From an uncultured Francisellaceae bacterium (GTDB taxonomy: Bacteria; Pseudomonadota; Gammaproteobacteria; UBA6186; Azoamicaceae): 60,869 nucleotides of DNA. Positions 25,911 to 35,346 of this stretch are shown piece by piece (positions within the stretch are counted from its first letter, which is position 1; every line of letters starts with the position of its first letter). Both the position numbers and the translations under genes were made by a program. Below the pieces are notes generated by a model that was given only the letters and a program-made list of their open reading frames with translations, was not told the DNA's origin and ran no database searches. The DNA is taken from contig CAMFJH010000011.1 in assembly GCA_945956915.1 (NCBI GenBank), forward strand, positions 1 to 60,869. The letters are read 5' to 3'.

Positions 25911-27053
25911 TTACACAAAATGCAGATCTATAAGTCTTGCGATATTGATACTGGTTTGTGTTAGTAAATTTAGAACATTTTTTTTACAATAATCATCAGT
26001 ACGTGGCCCATCTGCAATGCTAAAGATCGCATCAATACCGACTTCATACAAGGATGCATGATCATCTCCTATTTTTCCAACAATGGCAATAACAGGAATT
26101 TGCTGAGAGATTGCTTCTTGTGCAATCACAATAGGGGCTTTACCATACAAACTTTGCCTATCCATTTTTCCTTCACCCGTAATGATTAGATTGGCATTAT
26201 TGATAAGCTTGGAAAAGTTCATCGCTTCAAGCAGAACTTTAGCACCAGGTTTTAAAGAAGCATTTAAAAATGCAAACAAGCCTGCAGCCAAACCGCCTGC
26301 GGCACCTCCTCCGTCTACAGTCCCTATAGCCTGATGCTTGGTATTATTTTGAATAAGCTTAACAAAATTGTGCAAACCTTCGTTTAAAATCTCGAGATCA
26401 GAATCGGTAGCACCTTTTTGTGGAGCATAGACCAATGCGCCTGTTGGCCCTAAAATTGGATTATTAATATCGTGAGCTAAAATAAATTCTGCTTCTAATG
26501 CACGTTTATCTAAATGTTCAGTATTGATAGATACAATCTTTTTTAAATTGGCACCACAAGGTTTTAATAATTGCTGTTCTTTATCGTAAAATTCTATTCC
26601 TAAAGCAGATAAAGCACCCATACCTGCATCACAAGTGGCACTGCCTCCTAATCCAATAATAAAACGTTTATACCCCTTATTGAGTGAATCAAGAATAAGT
26701 TCTCCTGTGCCAAATGTAGAAGCTTTGAGTGGGTTACGATCCGCCATGGAAACCAACCCAAGCCCTGAGGCTTGTGCCATTTCAATAATGACAGTTTGAT
26801 TGAGTATCCCATAATTAGCTTGAATCGGTTGCCCTAGGGGGGCTGAAACAGATACGGTATGCACGGTGTTTTGAGGTTGATTGTCTGTGTGATACAAAAG
26901 GCACTCTAAAGTCCCTTCTCCTCCATCTGCCATGGGTGCTAATACAATATTTGCCATAGGGAATACCGATTTGAAAGCTGTTGCAATGGCTTCTGCGGCT
27001 TGAATGGCAGAACAAGACTCTTTAAACGAATCTGGGGCAATGACAATCTTCAT
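25911..27053 (-). CDS. glxK: Glycerate 2-kinase (GlxK/GarK family)
   Basis: A 380-residue glycerate kinase of the GarK/GlxK type, making 2-phosphoglycerate from D-glycerate and ATP. Recognised from MKIVIAPDSFKES, the PMADGGEGTLECL motif, IGLGGSATCDAGMG and the GEGKMDRQSLYGK stretch. Length and order are normal. It lies 12 bases after the aminotransferase gene and is probably co-transcribed. The product feeds lower glycolysis. With an aminotransferase beside it, a serine/hydroxypyruvate-to-glycerate route is possible, but no hydroxypyruvate reductase is in the window. Confidence 0.92.
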   Translation of the reverse strand: MKIVIAPDSFKESCSAIQAAEAIATAFKSVFPMANIVLAPMADGGEGTLECLLYHTDNQPQNTVHTVSVSAPLGQPIQANYGILNQTVIIEMAQASGLGLVSMADRNPLKASTFGTGELILDSLNKGYKRFIIGLGGSATCDAGMGALSALGIEFYDKEQQLLKPCGANLKKIVSINTEHLDKRALEAEFILAHDINNPILGPTGALVYAPQKGATDSDLEILNEGLHNFVKLIQNNTKHQAIGTVDGGGAAGGLAAGLFAFLNASLKPGAKVLLEAMNFSKLINNANLIITGEGKMDRQSLYGKAPIVIAQEAISQQIPVIAIVGKIGDDHASLYEVGIDAIFSIADGPRTDDYCKKNVLNLLTQTSINIARLIDLHFV

Positions 27054-27065
27054 AGCAAATACTCA

Positions 27066-28364
27066 TTAAAATAAATGTTGCCCTGTTTTAACAAAAGCTT
27101 CAAAGCCTTTTTTATCTGCAAAGGCATTGCTTAAACGTTCCACACCGATTTTCAAAACAGATAGATCCGCTGCGGTGGATAAGCGTAAAAAATGCATGCC
27201 TTCAATGCCTATTTTTCCAAAAGATTTTCTATCCATCACAGCCACATAATGGTGATACAAAGCAAACATTTGTACCAATGTTGAAGGCGTGGTTTTTAAA
27301 CGGATGGTCTCATCGAGTTGCTGATAAAGATCGATGGCTCCTAAATGTTCACATACGCCTGCAATATTCGGGAATAAATAAAATGCACCTTTAGGTTTTT
27401 GGCATTTAACCCCTGGAATTGCGTTTAAGGCTGCATGAATGACTGTGCTACGTTCTTCAAATAATTTGACCATATTAGCCAAAACCAATCGAGATTCAGG
27501 ATTTTCTAAAGCTTCGCGTGCGCCTTCCTGATTGTAAGGTGGAATACAAGAAAAATAATTAATGTTTAAATTTTTAAATACTTCAGCTTCTTCTATTGTT
27601 GGAAAAACAGCATATCCAATTCGACCCCCTGTCCAGGCATAAGATTTTGAAAATCCGCTGCTAATAATAGTGCGTGCTTGCATGCCAGGTTGAGAAGCAA
27701 TAGAATGATTTTTTTGACCATTAAAAATAATATGCTCGTAAATTTCGTCTGAATACACACGAACATTTGGATTACAATTATTAATAATAACTTTGCTGAT
27801 CGCTTGAAGTTGTTCTAAACTCGCAACACCACCTGTTGGGTTAGAAGGGAAGTTAATAAATATTAATTTCGTTTTAGGTGTAATTAATTTTTCTAAATGT
27901 TCTGCATTAAAAGTAAAACCGTCGGCTTCTTTTAAGTGAATAGGTACAGGAATGGCCCCTAAATAGCGAATAAAAGATTCATAAATAGGAAAACCTGGAC
28001 TGGGGTATATGATTTCATCACCTGAGTTAGAATAAACTTGTTGGCTAAAACCAATGCCCGGTTTTGCACCCGGAAAAACTACGATTTGTTCTGGTGAGTA
28101 AGTGAGGCCTCGTGTTTGAAAGAGTTGTTGGCTAATCGCTTTTCGTAAAGACAATATACCTTTCGGATCACAATAATGCGTATTGTTTAAATCTAATTGT
28201 TTTTTGATTTCATTTTTAATAAATTGGGGAATATTAAAATCAGGCTCACCTAAATTTAATTTAATAACCGGATTACCGGCATTTTCAATCCCGCTAATAT
28301 GAGAGCCCATTTTGAAAGCATTTTCAGTATCTAAATTAGGTGTTCGATGGGCATATAAGTCCAT
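27066..28364 (-). CDS. PLP-dependent class I/II aminotransferase
   Basis: A 432-residue fold-type I aminotransferase of the aspartate aminotransferase family. LNLGEPDFNIPQFI, the NFPSNPTGG motif, YSDEIYEHI, the Schiff-base lysine in SSGFSKSYAWTGGRIGYAV, and the C-terminal Arg region (FLRLSTAA) are all present. The substrate cannot be fixed; it could serve aspartate/alanine or serine-type donors. I prefer the second ATG at 28364, because the GGGAG Shine-Dalgarno sits seven bases from it but only two from ATG 28370. Its start region is duplicated about 1.1 kb away at the end of ampG. It heads a two-gene unit with glycerate kinase. Confidence 0.88.
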   Translation of the reverse strand: MDLYAHRTPNLDTENAFKMGSHISGIENAGNPVIKLNLGEPDFNIPQFIKNEIKKQLDLNNTHYCDPKGILSLRKAISQQLFQTRGLTYSPEQIVVFPGAKPGIGFSQQVYSNSGDEIIYPSPGFPIYESFIRYLGAIPVPIHLKEADGFTFNAEHLEKLITPKTKLIFINFPSNPTGGVASLEQLQAISKVIINNCNPNVRVYSDEIYEHIIFNGQKNHSIASQPGMQARTIISSGFSKSYAWTGGRIGYAVFPTIEEAEVFKNLNINYFSCIPPYNQEGAREALENPESRLVLANMVKLFEERSTVIHAALNAIPGVKCQKPKGAFYLFPNIAGVCEHLGAIDLYQQLDETIRLKTTPSTLVQMFALYHHYVAVMDRKSFGKIGIEGMHFLRLSTAADLSVLKIGVERLSNAFADKKGFEAFVKTGQHLF

Positions 28365-28395
28365 AAGCATTCTCCCTTAATTTTATTAGTATATA
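28345..28395. repeat. 51-bp direct repeat, left copy (aminotransferase start region)
   Basis: This copy covers the ribosome-binding site and first codons of the aminotransferase gene. It matches 29463-29513 in 47 of 51 positions by eye, in the same orientation, including the shared run CTCCCTTAATTTTATTAG. The two copies bracket the Rpn-family gene. Confidence 0.85.
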
Positions 28396-28460
28396 ATTAG
28401 GTGTAATTAAATACAAATTATGTTATAGTATCCAATCAATTTTACTAAGGGATCAAAACA

Positions 28461-29417
28461 ATGGAAACTGAGCTTTTAATGGATGTAGTGGATGAACAAA
28501 AAGTACGGGCAGATAATGATAACGCTTGGAAAGCAATATTACATTTACATTTTAAAGACTTTATGGAATTTTTTTGGCCAAAAGCCTATGAGGTCATCGA
28601 TTGGGAAAAACCTTATCAAGCTCTTGACCAAGAACTTCTGGAAGTCGGTCTTAAAGGAGATATAGGTAAGCGATACATAGACAAGCTATTTCAAGTATAT
28701 CTTCAAGATAATACAAAGCAATGGATATTAATACATATTGAAATTCAGCACAAAAAAGATGATGAGTTTCCCAAAAGACAATTTGTTTATTTCTATAGAA
28801 TTTTTGATTTTTATGACAAAGATATTGCCAGTATGGCTATTTTGGCCGATAGAAATCCCACATGGGAGCCAAAACAATATCATCGTTCTATTTGGGGTTC
28901 TTCTATAACTCGGACTTATGAAACCGTAAAATTAACACACTTTAAATCAAAAAAAGATGAATTGTTAAAATCTCAAAATCCTTTCGCGATGGTGGTGCTT
29001 ATACAACTTGATGCTCATGAAACTACTCCTTATGATGAAGCAAGAATATTAACTAAGCTCGAATTTTTCAAAGCTTTACATAAAAAGGGGTGGGCCAATG
29101 AAACCATCAGAAATATGTATCGTTTTCTTGATATTATGCTTTGTTTAAACAATGATTTTGAGATAGAATATGAAATAGCAGCCAAAAAAATAGATGAGGG
29201 ACAAAAAATGCAAATTATGTCTAATATTGAACGAAAAGCTTACTATAATGGAGAGCAGTACGGAGAAGCTAAGATTTTGGTTAAGCAACTTACCCTTAGG
29301 TTTAAATCGATACCAGATCGCTATTTAGCCAGAATAGAAAATGCGAACACTGAAGCCTTAGAAAAATGGGCTCTTAACATTTTAAGTGCGAATACTATAG
29401 ACAAAGTTTTTACATGA
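28461..29417 (+). CDS. Rpn-family PD-(D/E)XK nuclease / putative transposase
   Basis: A 318-residue protein of the Rpn (recombination-promoting nuclease, YhgA-like) family. Residues of about 50-100 show the PD-(D/E)XK pattern: Asp in YIDKLFQVYL, then HIEIQHKKDD with Glu-x-Gln. The C-terminal 50 residues (VKQLTLRFKSIPDRYLARIENA, then LEKWALNIL) resemble the DUF4351 tail of these proteins. Members cut DNA and stimulate RecA-independent recombination, and some act in phage defence. It looks complete. It sits alone between two 51-bp direct repeats, consistent with insertion between neighbouring genes. Confidence 0.85.
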   Translation: METELLMDVVDEQKVRADNDNAWKAILHLHFKDFMEFFWPKAYEVIDWEKPYQALDQELLEVGLKGDIGKRYIDKLFQVYLQDNTKQWILIHIEIQHKKDDEFPKRQFVYFYRIFDFYDKDIASMAILADRNPTWEPKQYHRSIWGSSITRTYETVKLTHFKSKKDELLKSQNPFAMVVLIQLDAHETTPYDEARILTKLEFFKALHKKGWANETIRNMYRFLDIMLCLNNDFEIEYEIAAKKIDEGQKMQIMSNIERKAYYNGEQYGEAKILVKQLTLRFKSIPDRYLARIENANTEALEKWALNILSANTIDKVFT

Positions 29418-29453
29418 ATATAAGCAACCTGTTTGACTTTGGCGATTATTGTT

Positions 29454-30743
29454 TTAGACATCCGATTGGCGTATAAGTCCATAAAGATTCTCCCTTAATT
29501 TTATTAGTATATATAAAAAAGGGATACCGCTCAACGTAACACATAAGAAAAAAGTAGACCATTCAACACAATCTGAAATAAAACCACCCACAGCAGACAA
29601 GAAAATGCGTGACAAAGAACTTAAGGAGTAAAGTAATGAAAATTGTGTGGCTGTAAGGTTTTTTGTACACAAGCTGGAAAGATATGTCACAAAAGCCGTA
29701 TGTCCCATGCCACAACACAACTGTTGTACCGCGATACTAAACATAAAAGTAGACATATCATGCCCAACCCAGATGAGCGGGATAAAGGCTAAGGGCGATA
29801 AGAGTTGTAAGCTTCCGCAAACCATGGCTCCCAGCGAAGGCGTTAATAAACTGATAATAATACCCCCCAAAAAACCACCGAGGATCATCATTAAAATGCC
29901 AAAAGTTCTTGCCACAGAAGCAATTTCATCTGTACTAAATTCTAAATCTAAAAGCAAGGGGCCGCTCATTGCATTGGGTATGGCATCTGATATTTTATAA
30001 AATACTATAAATAATAAGATTAAGATCCATTTGGGGCGTTGTATAAAATCTATAAATGCAGCGCGTACAGCCCGTAAATGTTTGCTCAAAGTAGGTAAAG
30101 TCGTATAAGGATAGCCATGTTTTACTAAAGTATTCTGAGGCTCTTTTGCACAATAGACGGCAATAGGTCCTATAAAACTCAAACCTGCCATAAGGCTATA
30201 AGCCATAGACCAACCAAAACGAGAAGAAACCCATAGAGTGCCTGTACTGCTTAATAGCATGCCTATTCTAAATCCTATGCCCATTAAGGCAGTACCCACG
30301 GGCAATTCATTTGCAGAGACTTTATCGATACGATAAGCGTCTAAAACAATATCTTGAGTGGCAGAACAAATGCTTAATACAAATGCACAAGCTGCAGTAA
30401 TATAAATATTATGTATCGGATCGCTAAGACTTAAACAAAATATGGCTAAAATTAGAAATATCTGTGCAAAAAAGGCCCATCCCCGGCGCTGACCAAATTT
30501 TTTACATAAAAATGGGATAGGGTAGCGATCAATGAGGGGTGCCCATAAAAATTTTAGACCATAGGGGAGGGTACACAAAAACATCCAACCAATATGGGTA
30601 TTGGAGTAACCCGTTTGTACAAGCCATATGGTCAATGTGGAAGAAACTAAAATAAATGGAATGCCAGAAGCAATGCCCAAGAATAGCAGACACACTAAAG
30701 ATGGATGAGTATAAAGTCGTAATATCTCGGATAATTTACGCAT
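29454..30743 (-). CDS. ampG: AmpG-like muropeptide permease
   Basis: A 429-residue MFS protein of the AmpG/PAT family, which imports anhydro-muropeptides for cell-wall recycling. GIASGIPFILVSSTLTIWL, the YGLKFLWAPLIDRYPIPFL loop, FGQRRGWAFFAQ and SATQDIVLDAYRID are hallmarks. About twelve helices, normal length. The last ten residues come from a duplicated fragment of the aminotransferase leader, so the original C-terminus has been replaced. It is divergent from uvrD over 98 bases. Being the only cell-wall recycling gene in the window, its activity is taken from the family. Confidence 0.85.
   Translation of the reverse strand: MRKLSEILRLYTHPSLVCLLFLGIASGIPFILVSSTLTIWLVQTGYSNTHIGWMFLCTLPYGLKFLWAPLIDRYPIPFLCKKFGQRRGWAFFAQIFLILAIFCLSLSDPIHNIYITAACAFVLSICSATQDIVLDAYRIDKVSANELPVGTALMGIGFRIGMLLSSTGTLWVSSRFGWSMAYSLMAGLSFIGPIAVYCAKEPQNTLVKHGYPYTTLPTLSKHLRAVRAAFIDFIQRPKWILILLFIVFYKISDAIPNAMSGPLLLDLEFSTDEIASVARTFGILMMILGGFLGGIIISLLTPSLGAMVCGSLQLLSPLAFIPLIWVGHDMSTFMFSIAVQQLCCGMGHTAFVTYLSSLCTKNLTATQFSLLYSLSSLSRIFLSAVGGFISDCVEWSTFFLCVTLSGIPFLYILIKLRENLYGLIRQSDV
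29463..29513. repeat. 51-bp direct repeat, right copy (inside ampG 3' end)
   Basis: The second copy of the aminotransferase start region. Here it is read on the minus strand in a different frame and encodes the last residues of AmpG (LYGLIRQSDV). The former start ATG and Shine-Dalgarno remain recognisable, with four mismatches to the left copy. Confidence 0.85.
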
Positions 30744-30841
30744 AGATATATTATGTTTGATTGACTAACCAAAATATACTGTATTTATAAACAGTTATAA
30801 ACTTCGGTCGTTCAGCTAATAAAGGCATGATATAATCGCCT

Positions 30842-33052
30842 ATGGACATTTTTTCTGAAACAGCGTTATTAAAAAATCTGAACCCTGCACAATTGCAGGC
30901 TGTAACTGCATCTTTAGGCCATTCGTTAATACTGGCTGGAGCAGGCAGTGGTAAAACGCGTGTTTTAGTACACCGCATCGCTTGGTTTATTCAACAGGGT
31001 TTGGCTTCGGGTTATGGCATTGTAGCGGTGACTTTTACCAATAAAGCCTCTTCAGAAATGCGAGGTCGTTTATATTCAATGCTGGGGCACCAGGCTGAAG
31101 GCATGTGGATAGGTACTTTTCATGGTTTGTCGCATAAATTATTAAGATTGCACTATAAAGAAGCGGCTCTGCCTGAAAGTTTTCAAGTGATTGATTCAGA
31201 TGATCAATTACATGTGATCCGCAGAATATTTAAATCCTTGAATATCAATGAAGAACGCTGGGAACCTAAAAAAGCGCAACATTTTATCAATCGCAAAAAA
31301 GACGAAGGCGTGCGAGCGGATCAACTGCCGCATCCTGAAGGTGCTTACGAGCAAGTGATAGGCGATGTGTATAAGCAATATGAAAAAATATGCATAGAAA
31401 ATGGTGTGGTCGATTTTGGTGAATTATTAATCAAAACCTATGAATTATTAAAAGAAAATCCAGAAATTTTAGGTCATTATCAAGAACGTTTTCAACATTT
31501 TTTAGTCGATGAATTTCAAGATACCAACACGATTCAGTATAAATGGTTATCTTTATTGGCGGGTCGTGCACTCTCGATTACCGTAGTGGGTGATGATGAT
31601 CAATCTATTTATGGATGGCGTGGTGCAAAGATAGAGAATATTTATCGCTTTGAAAAAGAATTTACGGATACAGAAGTGATTCGCTTAGAACAAAATTATC
31701 GTTCTACCCGCACTATTTTATCTGCGGCAAATGCCTTAATTGGACATAATACAAGTCGTATGGGTAAAACGCTGTGGACAGAAAGTGGAGAAGGCGAGCC
31801 CATTACTTTATATGCAGGATTTAACGAAGAAGATGAAGCTTTGTATGTGGTGCGCCATATTCGTGAATGGATTGAACAAGGAGGCTCTTTAAAAGAAGTA
31901 GGTGTCTTGTATCGCTCGAATGCACAGTCCCGTGTCTTAGAAGAAGCCTTAGTCCGAGCCGGGATAGCGTACAATATTTATGGTGGCCTACGCTTCTTTG
32001 AGCGTGCTGAAATTAAAGATGCTTTGGCTTATGTTCGTTTGGCGGTTAATCTTCAAGACAATGCTGCTTTTGATCGTATTATCAATACCCCACCGCGTGG
32101 CATAGGCGAGCGATCTTTAGAAATTATTCATCATCTTGCACAGTCAAGGAATTGTTCTTATTGGGAAGCCTCGCTTTATATTTTAGAAAATAGAGAAGGC
32201 ATGAGTGCGAAGGCGTTTCAAGGCCTACAATCTTTTGTCAATGTGATAGAAAGTTTAATCGATTGTGCTAAGCACAACAGTTTATCCAAATTGATAGAGC
32301 AAACCATAGAGGAAAGTGGTTTATTGAAATTCTTACGTGAACAAAAAGGTGAAAAAGCACAAAACAAAGCAGAAAACTTGGAAGAGTTGGTGAGTGCGAC
32401 CTCTGATTTTGAAGCTGAAATACCCGATACAGAAGAATCTGCCGTTTTAGCTTTCTTGGCTTATACGACTTTAGAAGGTGGTGATCATAGTAGCAATAAA
32501 CTTAAAAACAATAAGCAAGATGAAAATGCAGTACAGTTAATGACTTTACATTCAGCTAAAGGCTTAGAATTTCCTTTTGTATTTATTTGTGGGTTAGAAG
32601 ATGGTTTGTTCCCACATCATTTTTCACGTGAAAATCCTAAAAGTTTAGAAGAAGAACGTCGTTTATGTTATGTAGGCATTACACGCGCGATGCAGCGTTT
32701 AACCTTAACTTATGCGGAAAAACGACGTATTTTCGGCCGGGACGAAGGACGTCATATTTCTAGATTTATTTCTGAAATTCCGCAACACTTACTCAAAGAA
32801 GCGAGTAGGCGAGTTTCTGTTACTGTACCGCGTTATGGTTCAATGGCTGTTAGCCAGGCCATGGGGTATTCTGCACAAGACCTTTCAGAGGATGGTTTTG
32901 GATTAGGCCAGAGAGTGAGACATCCCAAATTTGGCACAGGAACCGTTATTGACAGCGAAGGTGCTGGGGAACGTGCCCGAGTTCATGTTCATTTTGATGC
33001 TTGTGGGAGTAAATGGTTAGCCTTGGCTTATGCAAAATTGGAGGCGACATGA
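30842..33052 (+). CDS. uvrD: DNA helicase II UvrD
   Basis: A 736-residue superfamily 1A helicase acting 3' to 5' in nucleotide excision repair and mismatch repair. Walker A LAGAGSGKTRVL, the Q-motif LNPAQLQAV, FLVDEFQDTN, GDDDQSIYGWRGA, LEQNYRST, and VQLMTLHSAKGLEFPFVF are all intact. The C-terminus (GLGQRVRHPKFGTGTVIDSE) is the UvrD Tudor-like domain, which separates it from Rep. Length is close to E. coli UvrD (720). The stop overlaps the next start in ATGA, so the thioesterase gene is translationally coupled. Confidence 0.95.
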   Translation: MDIFSETALLKNLNPAQLQAVTASLGHSLILAGAGSGKTRVLVHRIAWFIQQGLASGYGIVAVTFTNKASSEMRGRLYSMLGHQAEGMWIGTFHGLSHKLLRLHYKEAALPESFQVIDSDDQLHVIRRIFKSLNINEERWEPKKAQHFINRKKDEGVRADQLPHPEGAYEQVIGDVYKQYEKICIENGVVDFGELLIKTYELLKENPEILGHYQERFQHFLVDEFQDTNTIQYKWLSLLAGRALSITVVGDDDQSIYGWRGAKIENIYRFEKEFTDTEVIRLEQNYRSTRTILSAANALIGHNTSRMGKTLWTESGEGEPITLYAGFNEEDEALYVVRHIREWIEQGGSLKEVGVLYRSNAQSRVLEEALVRAGIAYNIYGGLRFFERAEIKDALAYVRLAVNLQDNAAFDRIINTPPRGIGERSLEIIHHLAQSRNCSYWEASLYILENREGMSAKAFQGLQSFVNVIESLIDCAKHNSLSKLIEQTIEESGLLKFLREQKGEKAQNKAENLEELVSATSDFEAEIPDTEESAVLAFLAYTTLEGGDHSSNKLKNNKQDENAVQLMTLHSAKGLEFPFVFICGLEDGLFPHHFSRENPKSLEEERRLCYVGITRAMQRLTLTYAEKRRIFGRDEGRHISRFISEIPQHLLKEASRRVSVTVPRYGSMAVSQAMGYSAQDLSEDGFGLGQRVRHPKFGTGTVIDSEGAGERARVHVHFDACGSKWLALAYAKLEAT

Positions 33053-33519
33053 TTAATTTAAGTGTACAAGAGCAATATGCCCCCCACAATGCGTGTTATG
33101 GCTGTGGTCCTGCGAATGATAGCGGTTTAAAATTAAAAAGTTATATTTTATCGGATAACAGTGGTCTGATAGCCCACTGGGAGCCAAAGTCCTGTTATGA
33201 AGCTTTTCCTGGTGTATTAAGTGGCGGCACGATTGGTACTTTATTAGATTGTCATTGTAATTGGACTGCAGCCTGGTATTTAATGCGCAATAACGATCTT
33301 ACACATCCCCCGTGTACTGTAACCGCAGAGTATACTATTAAATTATTAAAGCCCACACCGACAGAAGGTCTTATAGAATTAATTTCACACATCATAGATT
33401 CCAGTGAAAATAGAACCACTGTCGGTGGTATTTTAAAAGCAGATGGCAAAGTATGTGCTACTTGTGAAGGGATTTTTGTGGCTGTTGAAGAAGGACATCC
33501 TGCTTATCATCGTTGGTAA
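33049..33519 (+). CDS. PaaI-like hotdog thioesterase
   Basis: A 156-residue hotdog-fold protein. CYGCGPANDSGLKLKSY and GVLSGGTIGTLLDCHCNWTA contain the start and the active-site helix of PaaI/YigI-type acyl-CoA thioesterases. The substrate is unknown. I chose ATG 33049, which overlaps the uvrD stop and follows GGAGG, over ATG 33013 inside uvrD. The 3' end overlaps the convergent endonuclease/phosphatase gene by 62 bases, an unusually long tail-to-tail overlap. Confidence 0.82.
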   Translation: MINLSVQEQYAPHNACYGCGPANDSGLKLKSYILSDNSGLIAHWEPKSCYEAFPGVLSGGTIGTLLDCHCNWTAAWYLMRNNDLTHPPCTVTAEYTIKLLKPTPTEGLIELISHIIDSSENRTTVGGILKADGKVCATCEGIFVAVEEGHPAYHRW

Positions 33520-34420
33520 AATACAAGGTCGCTTGTATAGGATAATGATCAGATCCAATATAGTCTAAAACCTTGAATTCACTGCGAACAGGTTTATTGA
33601 TAAAAAAATGATCAATTTGTAATGCAAGCGCAAGCCAGCCCGTGGGAAAAGTATAATCGACGCCTAATGTATCTATTCTCTTATAACCCTTTTTTATAAT
33701 GGGTTTTAGAGCATCTCCCCATAGGGTGCAATTAAAATCTCCAGCAATAATCACAGGTTTATTAGAAGTTGCTTCATAATTTGCAATGCTTTTTAAGTAA
33801 TGTTTGTTTTCTTGCCAACCTTCTTTACTAATAGGTGGAAATGGATGTACTACCATTAAGCTAAATCTTTCAAAATCAAGACTTAAAAAAGGTCTTGGCA
33901 TGGTGCTTGGATTTTTAGCTTCAACCTTGAAAGGTATTTTTGAGTATAGTGCCATCCCAAAATTATGATCAGCGGGTAACTCTATTGTATAAGGGTAAAT
34001 TTTTTTTAAGTCTGAAAGATTATTTACCCATTCATCATTGATTTCTGCCAGTGCTATAATATCTGGGTTTTGTGCAAGAATCACTTTTTTTGCGAGTGCA
34101 TAATCAATATTTCTTATTTCCACATTTGCAAATACAATATTCGTTGGTGTTTCATCAGCTTGAACTGTTTTTAGGGTGTTATTGGTTTTTAAGATAGGAG
34201 TAGCAAATAGTATTAAATTTCCTATAAATACCAGGCTTGCAAATTTTAAACTATTTTTATCAAACATAAACGCAGCAAAGCATAAGATAATGCTAACAAG
34301 CACAGCTTGTACGCGAAAATGGTTGAATAAATCAAAAAACCAAACACTAGACGATAAAAGACCAATAAAACTAAAAAGGGTTAAAAGAAAAATGAGAGTT
34401 CTTATTCCTATTTCAAACAT
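33458..34420 (-). CDS. Membrane-anchored endonuclease/exonuclease/phosphatase family protein
   Basis: A 320-residue protein. Residues 1-75 contain two or three membrane helices (IGIRTLIFLLTLFSFIGLL, VLVSIILCFAAFMF, LVFIGNLILFATPI). Residues of about 90-305 are the EEP fold: ALAEINDEW, MVVHPFPP, IAGDFNCT and the final GSDHYPI, giving the metal-binding Glu, Asp-x-Asn and catalytic Asp-His. This matches the YafD-like arrangement, where the domain faces the periplasm. Substrates could be nucleic acid or a phosphate ester; Legionella relatives have similar proteins. The last residues overlap the thioesterase 3' end. Confidence 0.85.
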   Translation of the reverse strand: MFEIGIRTLIFLLTLFSFIGLLSSSVWFFDLFNHFRVQAVLVSIILCFAAFMFDKNSLKFASLVFIGNLILFATPILKTNNTLKTVQADETPTNIVFANVEIRNIDYALAKKVILAQNPDIIALAEINDEWVNNLSDLKKIYPYTIELPADHNFGMALYSKIPFKVEAKNPSTMPRPFLSLDFERFSLMVVHPFPPISKEGWQENKHYLKSIANYEATSNKPVIIAGDFNCTLWGDALKPIIKKGYKRIDTLGVDYTFPTGWLALALQIDHFFINKPVRSEFKVLDYIGSDHYPIQATLYFTNDDKQDVLLQQPQKSLHK

Positions 34421-34619
34421 GATATCACCCTCTATTTTAAAAATAATAATTCATCATACCACATGTTTTTTATAATGTCAGATAAATGGTAATATAAAAA
34501 AATAAGCCAAGCGAATAGCTTGGATTGCCTGCTATATTTTATATGATCTTTGATTAAGCCTTGATTTTGATCTATAGGTATTAAATTATTTCCCGACAAT
34601 ACAACAAAGGAGCTTCTGC

Positions 34620-35282
34620 ATGTTGATTAAATATATAGGAATGATGGCTATTAGTTTTTTTGCTGCAAATGTGGCATTTGCGACTACTTTTAATGGTATT
34701 ACTGATTTAAGTGAAAAATCATTTCAAGAGTTGGTGATTAATGGTCCAGCCACTTTAAAAGATATTAAAGCAGGCAAATTAACGGTTAATGGTCCCTTAA
34801 CCTTTCAAAAAATTGACGTTTCTGGCAACGCCGAATTGAATGGTCCTGTAAAAGGTACTGAATCTCACTTTGAAAATTTAATGATCACAGGATCAATTGA
34901 TGCGGATAAAATGTCTTGTAATAATTTGACAGTGATTGGTCCTGCGACTTTAAAATATTTTACAATTAAAGAAAATGCCGAGGTCAAAGGTGCTTTTAAT
35001 GCAGATGGGGGTACAATTCAAGATCTGAGTGTCATGTCTTCTGCAAGTTTAAATGATACAACGGTTAAAAATGTGGTTATTAAGCATAATAATGCTTATG
35101 ATCAAGAAGCTAAAAAAGATGTGTTAGAGTTAAAAGGAAAAACCATCATAACCGGAGATGTCACTTTTGCTTCAGGTAAAGGAGAAGTAATTGTGCAAGG
35201 TAAGGACGCTTCGATAGGCGGAAAAATTAATGGGGGTGTTTTAGTAGACAACACACAGACACAAGAAACAAAATCACCTTAA
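34620..35282 (+). CDS. Exported beta-helix-like repeat protein
   Basis: A 220-residue protein with a signal peptide (IKYIGMMAISFFAANVAFA, cleavage near AFA). The mature part is built of short beta repeats of about 20 residues: LVINGPATLKDIKAGKLTV, NGPLTFQKIDVSGNAEL, LTVIGPATLKYFTI, IITGDVTFASGKGEVIV. This pattern suggests a right-handed beta-helix similar to bactofilin or polymer-forming proteins. GGAG precedes the ATG. No enzymatic motif is visible. A periplasmic or surface structural role is inferred. Confidence 0.72.
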   Translation: MLIKYIGMMAISFFAANVAFATTFNGITDLSEKSFQELVINGPATLKDIKAGKLTVNGPLTFQKIDVSGNAELNGPVKGTESHFENLMITGSIDADKMSCNNLTVIGPATLKYFTIKENAEVKGAFNADGGTIQDLSVMSSASLNDTTVKNVVIKHNNAYDQEAKKDVLELKGKTIITGDVTFASGKGEVIVQGKDASIGGKINGGVLVDNTQTQETKSP

Positions 35283-35299
35283 ATTTAAGGCTGAAATAA

Positions 35300-35335
35300 G
35301 TACGGCTAAGAATATGAAAATGCACTTAGCCGTAC
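35300..35335. terminator. Bidirectional hairpin terminator
   Basis: Arms GTACGGCTAAG (35300-35310) and CTTAGCCGTAC (35325-35335) form a perfect 11-pair stem with a 14-base loop. It lies between two convergent genes, 12 bases or so from the lipoprotein stop. U-runs are weak on both sides, so it may rely on the stem alone or on Rho. Confidence 0.6.
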
Positions 35336-35346
35336 GTTATTAATGA

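Noticed and set aside
28461..29417. Insertion sequence with terminal inverted repeats
   Set aside because: The flanking repeats are direct, 51 bases and derived from the aminotransferase leader; no inverted ends were found.
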